From Malachius bipustulatus (taxonomy: Eukaryota > Arthropoda > Insecta > Coleoptera > Melyridae): DNA of 64,000 bases. The position numbers and the translations under genes were made by a program. The stretch covers positions 310,001 to 374,000 of the forward strand of contig CAJUUM010000037.1 of NCBI GenBank assembly GCA_910589415.1, in the 5' to 3' direction. The notes beneath the pieces are model-generated. The model was not told the origin of the DNA. It saw nothing but the letters and a program-made list of their open reading frames with translations, and did not search any database. This document shows positions 54,653-64,000 of the stretch, piece by piece. Position 1 is the stretch's first letter. The number at the start of each line of letters is the position of its first letter.

Positions 54653-54667
54653 TATCCTCGTCGCCAA
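54653..54667 (-). promoter_or_regulatory. Primer-binding site of Gypsy element
   Basis: The minus strand reads TTGGCGACGAGGAT directly downstream of the presumed LTR end, the same site as at 6630. It supports that both elements use the same tRNA primer and belong to related Gypsy lineages. Confidence 0.7.
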
Positions 54668-55074
54668 TTCGTAGTGTTTTACCACTGCAATACATTGAGT
54701 CTCATATAAGGGGTAATTAGGTTTATGTGAATAATAATTGCACACAGTGTGAACATTCAATGTTTACCCATTTAATTCCACCTAAGGACTGGCTCCGCTC
54801 ACAGACTGCAGGTAAAAGGGGCCAGAATTTTATTTGGAAATAAGAATTAAGTTTTTTTTTATTATAACTGGTGCTAATTCATAATAGGCTAAAAAACAAT
54901 AGGTACCTATGGGTAAAGAATACTTTGTTGGAAGGTTTTACACTAATTACAAATTTAAATTTATGCAAAACTTGACAGTTGATAATTTAATATTCAGAAT
55001 CATATTGGAATCAATTTCATAAATTAATATTTGTACACAGTTTGTATGCGCAGTCCTGAACCCTTTTTTAAGTA

Positions 55075-55932
55075 AATTTAGCAACTTCTGGCGTTCCACA
55101 AGGATACCATCTGAGACCCTTATTGTTTAATATTTATATAGACAAAATTTCAGAATGCTTTAAATTTGCTAAATTTCTATTTCTAATGTATGCTGATGAC
55201 TTAAAAATTTTTCATTCGATAAAATGTTTTGAGGATAGTACCTTACCTTAATACAGCAAGACATCAAACGATTAGAAACATTTTGTGAAAAAAACCGTTT
55301 GCCTTTAAATTAAAAAAAATGTCAGCACGTCACCTTTTCACGAAATAAATTTATAATAGAAAATAGCTTCGCAATAGGTCAGACCAAGCTTGATACGGTT
55401 AATAGTATAAAAGACCTTCGTATCATTTTTGATTCCAAAATGATTTTTGATCAGCACATATATTATGTCTCAAAAAAAGCTAACAGAAGAATGCTGGGTT
55501 TTATAACACGGGCGGGCCTCTTATGGTTTCAGGGATCCTTTTGCTTTACGCTCTTTGTACATGGCTTTTGTTAATAGCTCATTGGACTATTGCTCGATTA
55601 TATGGAGTCCGTGCTATTCTACCTACATAGATAAACTAGATATTGTATTCACTTGAAGATCGCCGGAAGCTTTCGGAAGCCAAGTTTATTTCAAAAATTA
55701 TCAATAATTTGGTTGATTCTCCTGACATTACTGCATTTCTGCACTATACAGTGCCCATGCATAACACTAGAACTAAGAATGTGTTTTATTTGAATGCATC
55801 TACCACAAATTATTATCAGAATTCTCCTCTAAATCGCTGCCTGAGAACTTGCAATACATTATGTGGTCTCTCTGGGGCGGATGTTTTTGCCCTCTCACCT
55901 TCTCAATTCGATCATGCATTGAAGCATGATTG
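55075..55932 (+). pseudogene. LINE RT C-terminal half
   Basis: The + strand reads ATSGVPQGYHLRPLLFNIYI and FLMYADDLKIF (catalytic aspartates present). Stops follow, then KDLRIIFDSKMIFDQHI and, from 55643, a 96-codon frame with MHNTRTKNVFYLNASTTNYY and LSPSQFDHAL. Same lineage as the copy at 17461. It lies head to head, or nearly so, with the minus-strand LINE at 56150. Confidence 0.82.
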
Positions 55933-56158
55933 ATTTATAAGAATGATTTATTATTGTATCAATTTGTTTCGTTTAAATGGGTTTTTGTGGGTAGCACCTT
56001 AACGTTACTTGTTATTGTTTATGATGAGTTTAATTTGGTATAATTCTGTTATGTTAATTATTAATTAATTAATTAATTTTGTTATGTTTATGAAAGTAAT
56101 TTCACATCAATTAGCAATAGTGAATACTATTTTGGGTTTGTCCCGTTTGTATTCCATT

Positions 56159-57263
56159 TTATATAAATAAAATAAAATGACAGCCCATTTTAAAAGCTAA
56201 GCATCCAAAAAACCCATGTTGAACAGATTCAAGCAAATTTATACGAATTAATTTGGTGGGAGACCAAATAATGCAGCCGTACAAAACTTTAGGCCTGACT
56301 AAAGTTTTAAATAAATGAATTATACACTTATGGGACTTTAATTCTGTAGTAGATTTAATAACAAAACCAAGCATACCAAAAGAACTGGATGTGACAGCAT
56401 CTAAGTGGAAATTAAATTCAAAGTAAATGGTAAATGACGTCAAGGTCTTTAATACAATCAACTATTTCTAAAACTATTCCAACGAAAGAGTAATAAAATA
56501 TTAATCTTTTGGTTTTGCTCCTATTAATAGATAACACTTTGCATTTAGAACAATTTAATTTTTATAGGTAAATAAACCCTAGACCATGCGTAAATAGTTT
56601 CAAGATCCTTTTGTTGAAGACATAATTTGGTCATAAAAAATCCCAATTATTTTTTTTTATATCATCAGCAAAAATTAATACAACTGTAAATTTTAGGTTG
56701 TCACATAAATCATTAATAAATAGTAGAAACAGAAGGGTCCGAAGTGAGATCCTTGGGGTACGGCAGATGAAAATACAAATGAAGGGTGTCCTGTAATACG
56801 AACTATAAGCTCTCGACCACTTGAATATGACCCGATCCATTTTAAAAATCCACCACTCAAGCCAAATTTCAAAACTTATAAATCAAAAGTTCATGGTTGA
56901 CTGAGTCAAATGCCTTAGCAAAATCAAGATATATTGAGTCCACCTGTTTCAGTTCATCAGGTCAAAAAAACCTTTCATTGATAGCATCAGAAATGAAATT
57001 ATTATAAAAAATTAAATTTGTAAGCGTAGATCTCCCTATCTCCATTTAACAAAACCATGCTGTTGACGCACTATAAACAACATGCAAATATCAGCCAGAT
57101 TACTAGCAACAATGGAGTCAAACATTTTGGCAATAGTACCAATTATAGCAATAGGTCTGTAATTTTTAACATCACATTTATTACCAGACTTAGAGACTGG
57201 AGCAATAAGTGTCTTTTTCCAACAAGTCGGCATGCGACCAAGAACTAGTGACTGATTATACAT
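56159..57263 (-). pseudogene. LINE RT, broken
   Basis: Pieces in order: NYRPIAIIGTIAKMFDSIVA and QQHGFVKW (57263-57036), a frame with GGFLKWIGSYSSGRELIVRI and VPQGSHFGP (about 56870-56740), LIFADDIK (about 56660), and FHLDAVTSSSFGMLGFV with IIWSPTKLIRINLLESVQHG (56461-56159). The catalytic ADD is preserved, but frameshifts separate every block. Confidence 0.8.
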
Positions 57264-57441
57264 ATAACAGATATAGGGGCTCTAACTAATGCCCTTCACC
57301 TCACCCCGGGCTTGCTCATTCAGTGACTAGCTGTTTGTTGTGAAGTGTAATAGCGTCGCTTACGCTGGGATAAGCACGATATCAATAAAAATTAGTAAAA
57401 TATGAGTACTGCTAGCAAAAAAAATGAAAAAATTGTGATAA

Positions 57442-57987
57442 TTACATCAAATTTACTCTCACTGTTACAAATGAAAACGGAACTGAGCAAACACAATGTG
57501 TGACAAACGATTCCGCTTCACGGCGTTCTTTATCAGTAAAGTTTGAGTATTTAAGCCAGTTGATGTTATGTACATTAAAATCACCCAAGATGGATATCTT
57601 GGCTTTGGGGTAGTTTATCTGTATGAAGTCAACAGTCTTTGTAAGGGACTGTGTATTCCTGGATGGTCGGTATAAGCAACAGATTAATCTCGTCGTTTGT
57701 CGGTCTGTCATCCTAAGCCACATGACGTCAAAGTCTTCCTCAAAGACTTCCTCACGTTGGCAGGATAGGTCACTTCTGACAAAAATGTCAATTCCGAAGT
57801 TAAGTGTAAATCGGGAACGAAAGTCATATCCTGGATAAAGATAATTAACTGTGCTTGATGACGCTTCGACTTTTGTTTCGCACAGTGCTAGAATGTGAGG
57901 TTTATTTGCCTGAAAATGTTGATGTACTGAACTGATGTCCGTGTTTAAACCTCCAATATTACAAAAGTCGACTGTAAATTTTTCCAC
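57442..57987 (-). pseudogene. LINE AP-type endonuclease domain
   Basis: A 181-codon frame with FCNIGGLNTDISS (N of the first motif), ILALCETKV (catalytic Glu), LYRPS and ISILGDFNVHNINW. The SDH end of the domain is missing: the frame diverges after about residue 165. In-frame sequence extends upstream into the GC-rich spacer without an ATG. Confidence 0.82.
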
Positions 57988-58024
57988 TCTGGAGGTGTTA
58001 TTATTCTTTCTCCTGCATGAATGT

Positions 58025-58375
58025 GCCCCTGGATCAGTCCCCGCCCGGATATCCGAGTGGGGGGTCGTTTAACTCCGGAAAATTTTAACCCCGGGAACGC
58101 CATCCATGCAAATTAATTGTTTCTTACCCCATGGGCCGGAATCTCTGGCACAGCAACGAAACGTCGGCTCTTTAAAGCAACTTCACGCCGTCGCACCGGG
58201 CGAGGCTGTATGGGTTCTATGTCCTCTACCATTTGCTAGTTTTGGTCAGCCCCGGGGTATTTAATTTCCCCGGTGTCATCTCTATATGGACAACATTCCC
58301 CTATCCGCCACCCGGGGAGGCTCCCGATGGGGGACTAGCAACCCCGACACTAATAAATTATAACCCGTAGACCCT
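58025..58375. other. GC-rich spacer between LINE ORF1 and endonuclease
   Basis: A block much richer in G and C than the rest of the window, with GGGGAGGCTCCCGATGGGGG and CCCCGGTG-type runs. Minus-strand frames are open for 40-60 codons (MVEDIEPIQPRPVRRREVAL), but none is recognised. It may be the ORF1/ORF2 junction or an internal promoter. Confidence 0.5.
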
Positions 58376-58589
58376 ATGCGGTTTTTTTTCTAATCTTCTT
58401 GCTTGATCCTTGATAGTAACCAACTTAGGATTACTTTAATGAAACCTAACTATCTGTTTTAACCCATCCTCCTTATCAGTATCTATAAATCATTGAACTT
58501 TTTAGCCTCAATTTTCAATTTATTATACAGCTCACACTGGCATTTAGTTGAGTCTAGAGACATACTGATACAGACTTAGGCAAAAGACG

Positions 58590-58961
58590 TCAATGAGTAA
58601 CAACATTAATAGCATCCTGACGGGAATCAAACTTAACAAGAACTTGACGAATCTTGTCAGATTTAAATTTACCCAGACGTATGACCTTTTTACAGTTCAG
58701 CGTTGTAGCAATGTTTTCAATATCCTTCAGCATATCCAAAACCAAATTGAGATCCAATTTACGAAGCAATTTATTATCCCCTTCTTTTACTTGCTCGGGC
58801 ACATTATAAATGAGAAAATTATTTTCTCTGTACTTGCTATCATTAATCTCATTTATGATCAAAGGCAAATCAAATGAGAGTAATGAGACATCAGCTGACT
58901 GCCTAGCAGATTTGCCATTGACCAAGAAATCCTTACAACAGAAAACCATTAGATTGCTCAC
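58590..58961 (-). pseudogene. LINE ORF1-like protein fragment
   Basis: The frame contains RENNFLIYNVPEQ, then a helical segment and KKVIRLGKFKSDKIRQVLVK with FDSRQDAINVV. This E-N-N-x-L-I-Y/F-N-V-P-E ... R-L-G ... V-K-F pattern is common to ORF1 proteins of insect Jockey/CR1-like LINEs, which bind LINE RNA. The N-terminal zinc or coiled-coil part is not visible. Confidence 0.65.
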
Positions 58962-60496
58962 TTTTAGCTTTACAACACGAATTTCAGTGGCGACAGCCGA
59001 AGAGCAATTTTTGCCCGAATCCTCATAATCCTTATCATTACAATGAAATAGATTAAGGCAAACACAGCTAGAGAAAAAAACTGTTTTATTGTTATTTATT
59101 TATTTATACAGTTTTTGGGATACAAACAGACACAGAGCTCAGAAATCTTCTTGCGCATCAATCGCATAAATAGTAAAATAATGAACTTTTTGGCAAACCT
59201 ATTGCGACTCGATTGAGAATATGTTCGCCGCTTTTTAAATTGGCTTTCTGTAATTTTCGATAGTCCGGTCATATTAGCGTAGGTAGTGGTTTACTGTGAA
59301 AAGTGCATTTCATTTCGTTTGATAACGTGCCTTAGGATGGATTTTAAAATTTAAGAACACAAAAAAATTTGGCAAAATTTAACAATGTAACTACACTACC
59401 TGTAAATTCGAAAAAAGTTACTCACTATTTTTCATTTATTTGCTTCTTGAATTTTTTTAAGATTAAAGGCCATTAGTATAGTGTGTCTACTTCAGGGCAC
59501 CTGGCGCACCATGTTGTATTGAGCCTTACTCCTTACATGCGGGCTTTGCAGGAAGTGGACAAACCTTTCCCAGCCACGCGTGGAAGCCAGACAGACGTAA
59601 AAGCCATTTATAAAATTATTCAGGAGACAGAAAAAACGTTTTAAATTTCTGTTTTTCATTATTTTTCAAAATTTCTTTGAATTTTGGAACTGATAACAGC
59701 TTATAAGGAGTATTTGTAATTCATATTATAAATTTGCGTATATATTTGTTTATAGTTATTATGTTATTTATAATAATGTCAAAAAATGGCGCTTGTGACA
59801 AAATACTGATATTTAAGCCTTTTGTAAGTGGTGTTTGCGTCAAAATGAATTTTAAATTAGCTGATTATAATGGCGAGCGTTGATGTTTTATGACGACGAC
59901 TACTAGCCATGATCAGATGATATGTATTGTAACAAACTCGTATAAAATTGAAGACTGACTGAAGAGAAATAAGCACGAACAGGCAATTGTTTCGATTGAA
60001 TTGACTTGTTTCCCGCATTCGGTCGGTTTTATTTCCTGGATGTTGTAAATTTCGTTCACCCTGCTAAACCATTTACATTGCATATCTCAGGGGCACAATT
60101 TTATTATTTCTATTAATATGTATTATGCATGTAGAGGTTGGCTGTTCGGATTATAAGGATATTTTTGGACGACTGTTCGGACTACGAGGATAATTAATTT
60201 CTTTAGAAATTTGGAGGGCTGTTCGGACTACGAGGATATTCGGATTAGCGAGGGGTCGGATTACCGGGACTCTACTGAAGGTAAAATGTTTTGGAGCTGA
60301 GCGGGCCTTTGTTCCCTAAAGGGTACATAGTTACCATATTATCTCCTTTGCTGTTTTTGTACAATATGTAATCTACAGAAAAATTTAATTAGTTTGTAAC
60401 AATAAAAAAAGACATGGCTGAAATAAAAAAGCTACATTTTTTAATTTTTTGCAGCATATTTCGGAAGTTTTCTTAAATTTTATTTCAGATTTTTAG
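58962..60496. other. No gene seen
   Basis: AT-rich DNA without a supported frame. A (TTTA)n-like run at 59090-59110 could be a LINE tail. At 60120-60280 short repeats of GACTGTTCGGACTACGAGGA-like units occur about three times. Confidence 0.4.
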
Positions 60497-62224
60497 TAGG
60501 GGAGAAGGGGGCAGGCTTGTACACTTCTACAAAGTCTTATATTTCAGCCTAAAATAAAATTTAATAGCAAAGTGATAATCGACCATGAAGTACAGATATT
60601 TTTCTACATTTGCTATGATTTAGAAACACATGTGAGTTATTTTTTGAGGAATTTAGGATTTTGCTAAAAGTTGCAATTGTCCGGAAGTGTCCCACTATGG
60701 GGCAGTTACGGACAAGGCTGGGGCAGTTTCGGACATTAATAAATTTTCAGGGACTTCTTATATTAAGAACATTTATTAGGTAAGAAATATATTTTTATAG
60801 CATTGCTGTGGTACTTATACCCTTTGTAAATAAAATTTTCATGAACATAACCCCTGGTGCCATCTTTCGTTTACTTTTAAAACTTCAATATATCAGATGG
60901 CACTTAAAACCTTTGAAGAGACACTGGCGATGGCATTTTGAGGCAAATATTCATTGAAACTATATGTTGGCACTTACTGTACCTTTGGTACTTCCACTCT
61001 TCATTTATCTTCAACTCACCAGACTGGAAGCTTCCTCGCGCCATTACCCGGGCCTTCCTAAATTATGGCATTAATGCCGATCCGTACCAAACTCCATCTA
61101 ATGAAATATAAACAGAAATCAGCAATGCTATTACGACCTCAAATTTTATTTCCATACCTGTCTTGATTAGAAAACACCACACATTAACTATTAGAAGAAA
61201 GAGGCCAAGCGAGTCTTGGCCTCTTCGAGTCTTGGATTGACATTCCCCGCGCCACCTCCCTCACTTCGAGTAACTACACACCTGGTGTCCGTCACTGTCC
61301 GTCAACTTAGACAGCGGGATGAGAATATTAAATTAAAGGAAACTCTACCTCCGCGACTTGCGCGTCACAGGGCTTGCCCTTCAATTTATGAAATACATAG
61401 CTCAGAAATTCTCTAATCTCGCCCAATATTATTAGAATGGGAAAGCGCACGCTACACCACCCCCTCACCAAAGATAAAAAATGGGATAACATACCATTTT
61501 TTTGCTCAACGACAAATCAGAAATAATGTACTGGACTTTCTATCTGCCTCTATATACATTTATTATAATATTCTTCAGTAAACCGTTTTTCTCTATCTTG
61601 AGCCGTTTTCGTTGTACAGGGCCTTGAACTTGAAAAATGATGATTTTCACTTGTTTATAACTCACAAACTTCTGAATTTAAACACCAACTGTAAAAGCCA
61701 ATCTTATTTCCTCTTCTCAGACAATCTAAAAATGCAATAACATAGGAGCATACCATTAAAAAAATATAACTATGATATGCCACTGTCATATGGGACACTC
61801 TGTATACTCCAAAATAATTTTAAATTATGGCCATTGTGATTCTGTACTTGAATTATTTAAAAAGTTTTTTTGAAAAAGTCCATCGTTTGGCCTACAGAGA
61901 CCGCTTCGAATGAGCTGGGACATCCTGTATACATGGAAATCCGCATTCTTTCCAGTGAAACAATAAAATCTTCCTGAGTTTAAAAAGTCGAGGTGCAGGA
62001 CCTTACGAGTAGGTAACTCAATCTTATATCTCAAGTCCCCTTTTCACAATTTATCATGTAAAATCATAATTTTTTAATTTCACATCACAGTGCACATTGT
62101 CCACGGATCGAAATGGTAGGCGGGTGTAACTGCTGCGGAATTGGTTATTCTAGTATTATTTATTGGTGGTAAATTTGAACTGTCCGGAACTGCCCCATGT
62201 CCGAACCTGCCCCCTTCTCTCCTA
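60497..62224. mobile_element. TIR element, ends GGGGAGAAGGGGGCAGG
   Basis: The left end TAGGGGAGAAGGGGGCAGG and the right end, reading TAGGAGAGAAGGGGGCAGG on the complement, are inverted repeats with TA at each border, suggesting a TA-target superfamily. GGGGCAGTTNCGGAC motifs recur just inside both ends (about 60700-60735 and 62180). No transposase is recognisable. A half-copy of fold-back family E is nested at 61579-61931. Confidence 0.65.
61579..61931. mobile_element. Half copy of fold-back family E
   Basis: It matches the right arm of 34016-34898 in order and orientation, from CCGTTTTTCTCTATC through CATATGGGACACTCTGTATA to GAGCTGGGACATCCTG then TA. The left arm and centre are absent, so it can no longer fold back on itself. 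Confidence 0.8.
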
Positions 62225-63460
62225 AGCATCAATTTCAATTTCAATTTATTTCAATTTATTTCAACACCAGTAAATTATACATTTCATTGCAAGGGAAAAA
62301 ATCTCACGCAACTCCCACAAAGGTGTACAGTGTCACCTGCAAGTGAGACTGGTTAACAAAATAATTCATGATACAAAAGAAAATGAACAAAAAAATCATT
62401 CTAAAGAATAACTAAAACTAACAAAAAAATAAACCGAAAAGTATAAAACTAAATAATTTGTCCATTACATTATTCACCATACATTAGTTTCTCTTCTCAC
62501 CATGTGGAGTATCGGTCACTATTTTGTCTAATGAAATTCATTATTTTATTTCTAATAATTTTATCAGGTCCTCTTAGAATTTTGAACTCATTAGGTAATG
62601 TATTAAATAATTTAGTGGCAGTATATATACTATTTTTCTCATATATGGTTTTCTTGTGTTTTGGTAACATTATGCTTTTATTTCTAGTACTATTATTAGT
62701 GCTACAAAATGTAGTGCTCAGGTGTCTGTAGTGAAACATAACACATTTAGTTAAATAAAGTTGTTGTAATGTAGGTATTTTACCATTGCTTAGCAATCTT
62801 AAAAATTTGTTTTGCAGATTTATTAATGGTCTAAGTTCAGTCACGTTTGCACCATCCCATATGATCAATCCATAATTTATGATACTATAAACATATGCGT
62901 AGTATATAGTCTCCAGCACCTTTTTAGGTAGATGCTTCAATTTATAAGCTATGTAGAGAAAATATCTTGTCTTTTTTATTACACTTTGTATGTGATGATT
63001 CCATTTCAATTTATAATCAATAATCACACCCAGGTACTTAGTAACTTCTGTTCTTTTGATTTCCATATTAGCTATATTAATATTAACACCAGTATTTGCA
63101 GGCACACTGTCTACGTAGCAGCCAAAAGTTATATACACTGTCTTGAGTACATTTAGTGTTAATTTATTCTCTGTGAACCATGTGTTAATGATGGCTAGTT
63201 TTCGATTCATATAAAGTTGTGATTCTCTCCAATTATCAGCGAAACTAAGTGCAATAGTATCATCAGCAAATGCATAAGTATCCGGGCAGTGTAAAAAAAT
63301 ATCATTTATGTATGTGACAAAAAGAAGCGGTCCAAGTACTGTTCCTTGAGGAACACCAACTTCAACGATTGTCGATTGACTCATTACTTTGCCTAACTTA
63401 ACTTTTTGAGTTCTATTAGTTGTCAAATTGTGCAACTTTTCTTCAATTTAACCAACCTGG
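62225..63460 (-). mobile_element. Jockey/CR1-like LINE, 3' part
   Basis: RT half of ORF2, then a 3' UTR that ends in TTGAAAT/AAATTGAAAT tandem units at about 62228-62265. The 5' side is truncated before the PQG motif's upstream region. It lies directly against the right end of the TIR element at 62224. Confidence 0.82.
62497..63435 (-). CDS. LINE RT C-terminal part, uninterrupted
   Basis: A 312-codon open frame with VEVGVPQGTVLGPLLFVTYI (about residue 27), YAFADDTIAL (catalytic aspartates, about 54), NKLTLNVLKT, TKYLGVIIDYKLKWNHHIQS and a C-terminal region with YTATKLFNTLPNEFKIL. It fits Jockey/CR1-group ORF2. The first RT blocks and endonuclease are missing, so it is inactive, yet it has no internal stop. 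A related fragment is at 50400-50830. Confidence 0.85.
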   Translation of the reverse strand: MHNLTTNRTQKVKLGKVMSQSTIVEVGVPQGTVLGPLLFVTYINDIFLHCPDTYAFADDTIALSFADNWRESQLYMNRKLAIINTWFTENKLTLNVLKTVYITFGCYVDSVPANTGVNINIANMEIKRTEVTKYLGVIIDYKLKWNHHIQSVIKKTRYFLYIAYKLKHLPKKVLETIYYAYVYSIINYGLIIWDGANVTELRPLINLQNKFLRLLSNGKIPTLQQLYLTKCVMFHYRHLSTTFCSTNNSTRNKSIMLPKHKKTIYEKNSIYTATKLFNTLPNEFKILRGPDKIIRNKIMNFIRQNSDRYSTW

Positions 63461-63522
63461 TATCTCTTACCATTTCCAATATCTCAATGTTATCCCTGCT
63501 TTATCTTGGATAAACCATATAC

Positions 63523-64000
63523 AGGATATTTCATTTTTACCAGTGTCAGCAAAATGAGTCAACTTTCCTCATAAAATATTTTTCAGAAAGGCATATAATA
63601 ACGGAGGTAGAAGTCTTCGGTTAATTTGTGTTTGTTTTCCACCTCTGATAGCTCGGAAACGATATTTAATATCAAAATTTTTGTAAGAGTATTTTTCTTT
63701 TCAAATTAGAACGTATAGTCTAAAAATATGATCATCTGTGAAAAATATGCAGGGGCATAGGAGATGGGGTGGGAAAATGGAGGCCACCACCCACTACCTA
63801 CGCCACTGGACAGTTTTGGGAAAAAGTCATTACCAGTAGACAATAGGTATCTATCTCAGAACTGTTTGTACCAAATTTGAACAAAATCGCTCAAGCGGTC
63901 CCGAAGTTATTCCCAGAATTCGATTTTCATACTTCAACTTTGAAGACTTCTACCTCCGTTATTATGTCTTTTAAGAAATTATTTAATGAGGAAAGTCCAC
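63523..64000. mobile_element. Fold-back element cut by window end
   Basis: The left part, from a TA followed by CAGGATATTTCATTTTTACC, contains AACTTTCCTCATAAAATATT and AATAACGGAGGTAGAAGTCT. Their inverse complement appears at 63940-64000 (AGACTTCTACCTCCGTTATT and AATGAGGAAAGT). The outermost right end is beyond the window. No protein is present. Confidence 0.75.

Larger units (their letters stand above)
50831..54840 (-). mobile_element. Ty3/Gypsy LTR retrotransposon, decayed
   Basis: Minus-strand order: LTR-like sequence (about 54840-54668), primer-binding site, gag, zinc knuckles and protease, RT, partial RNase H, integrase core and integrase C terminus. RNase H and the integrase zinc finger are largely deleted around 52030. 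A Harbinger-like element interrupts integrase and a LINE fragment replaces the 3' side. No 3' LTR was identified, so the element cannot be dated from LTR divergence here. Confidence 0.88.
56150..58961 (-). mobile_element. LINE with ORF1, endonuclease and RT remnants
   Basis: Minus-strand order: ORF1-like frame (58961-58590), a GC-rich spacer (about 58375-58025), endonuclease (57987-57442) and RT pieces (57263-56159), ending in an A-rich tail near 56150. It is the most complete 5' structure of this LINE lineage in the window, though frames are broken in many places. The 3' end is short compared with 17461-18575: the ORF2 C terminus stops after the FKMG region. Confidence 0.82.

Overview
This 64 kb window is eukaryotic nuclear DNA, most likely from an arthropod and probably an insect. 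It is AT-rich and has GT-AG introns of about 57-280 bp. The transposon mix is typical of insect genomes: Jockey/CR1-like and I-like LINEs, Ty3/Gypsy, IS630/Tc1/mariner, piggyBac, hAT, Harbinger and THAP/P-like elements. No operon, CRISPR array, rRNA or functional tRNA was found. The window is mostly a layered graveyard of mobile elements with very little host coding sequence. I cannot name the species.

Left part (1-13.9 kb). A repeat at 1.76-3.29 kb was hit by an hAT-like element. The sequence beside it received an 8-bp-TSD MITE and then an I-group LINE with reverse transcriptase and RNase H. The uninterrupted paralogue lies inverted at 35.6-36.3 kb and serves as an empty-site reference. A Gypsy-type LTR, primer-binding site and gag start follow. 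Then comes AT-rich DNA with fold-back elements.

Middle part (13.9-41 kb). This holds an IS630-type transposase pseudogene, a piggyBac 3' end, several LINE copies (one nearly intact at 19.2-21.9 kb) and three separate THAP-domain remnants. Two of the THAP remnants sit in elements with P-element hallmarks: 8-bp target duplications and inverted termini of about 31 bp. Many fold-back elements begin CAGGRTG and have TA target sites. One of these, at 38.6-40.8 kb, still carries a decayed transposase between arms of about 525 bp.

Right part (41-64 kb). Two diverged pseudogenes of a transposase-like arthropod family (motifs DLQ, YSDGCTGQN, GHTQMEVDS) lie in the same orientation about 4 kb apart. One has in-phase introns, one of them hosting a MITE. 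Between them are a tRNA-derived SINE and three short exons in consistent phase, one only 13 nt long, which are the best candidate for host coding sequence. Then come a decayed Ty3/Gypsy element with a Harbinger-like element in its integrase, more LINEs including one with ORF1, endonuclease and RT, a TIR element, and a fold-back element cut by the window end.

Almost every protein-coding segment belongs to a mobile element and is broken by stops, frameshifts, deletions or nested insertions. All family assignments come from reading motifs by eye; no search was run.
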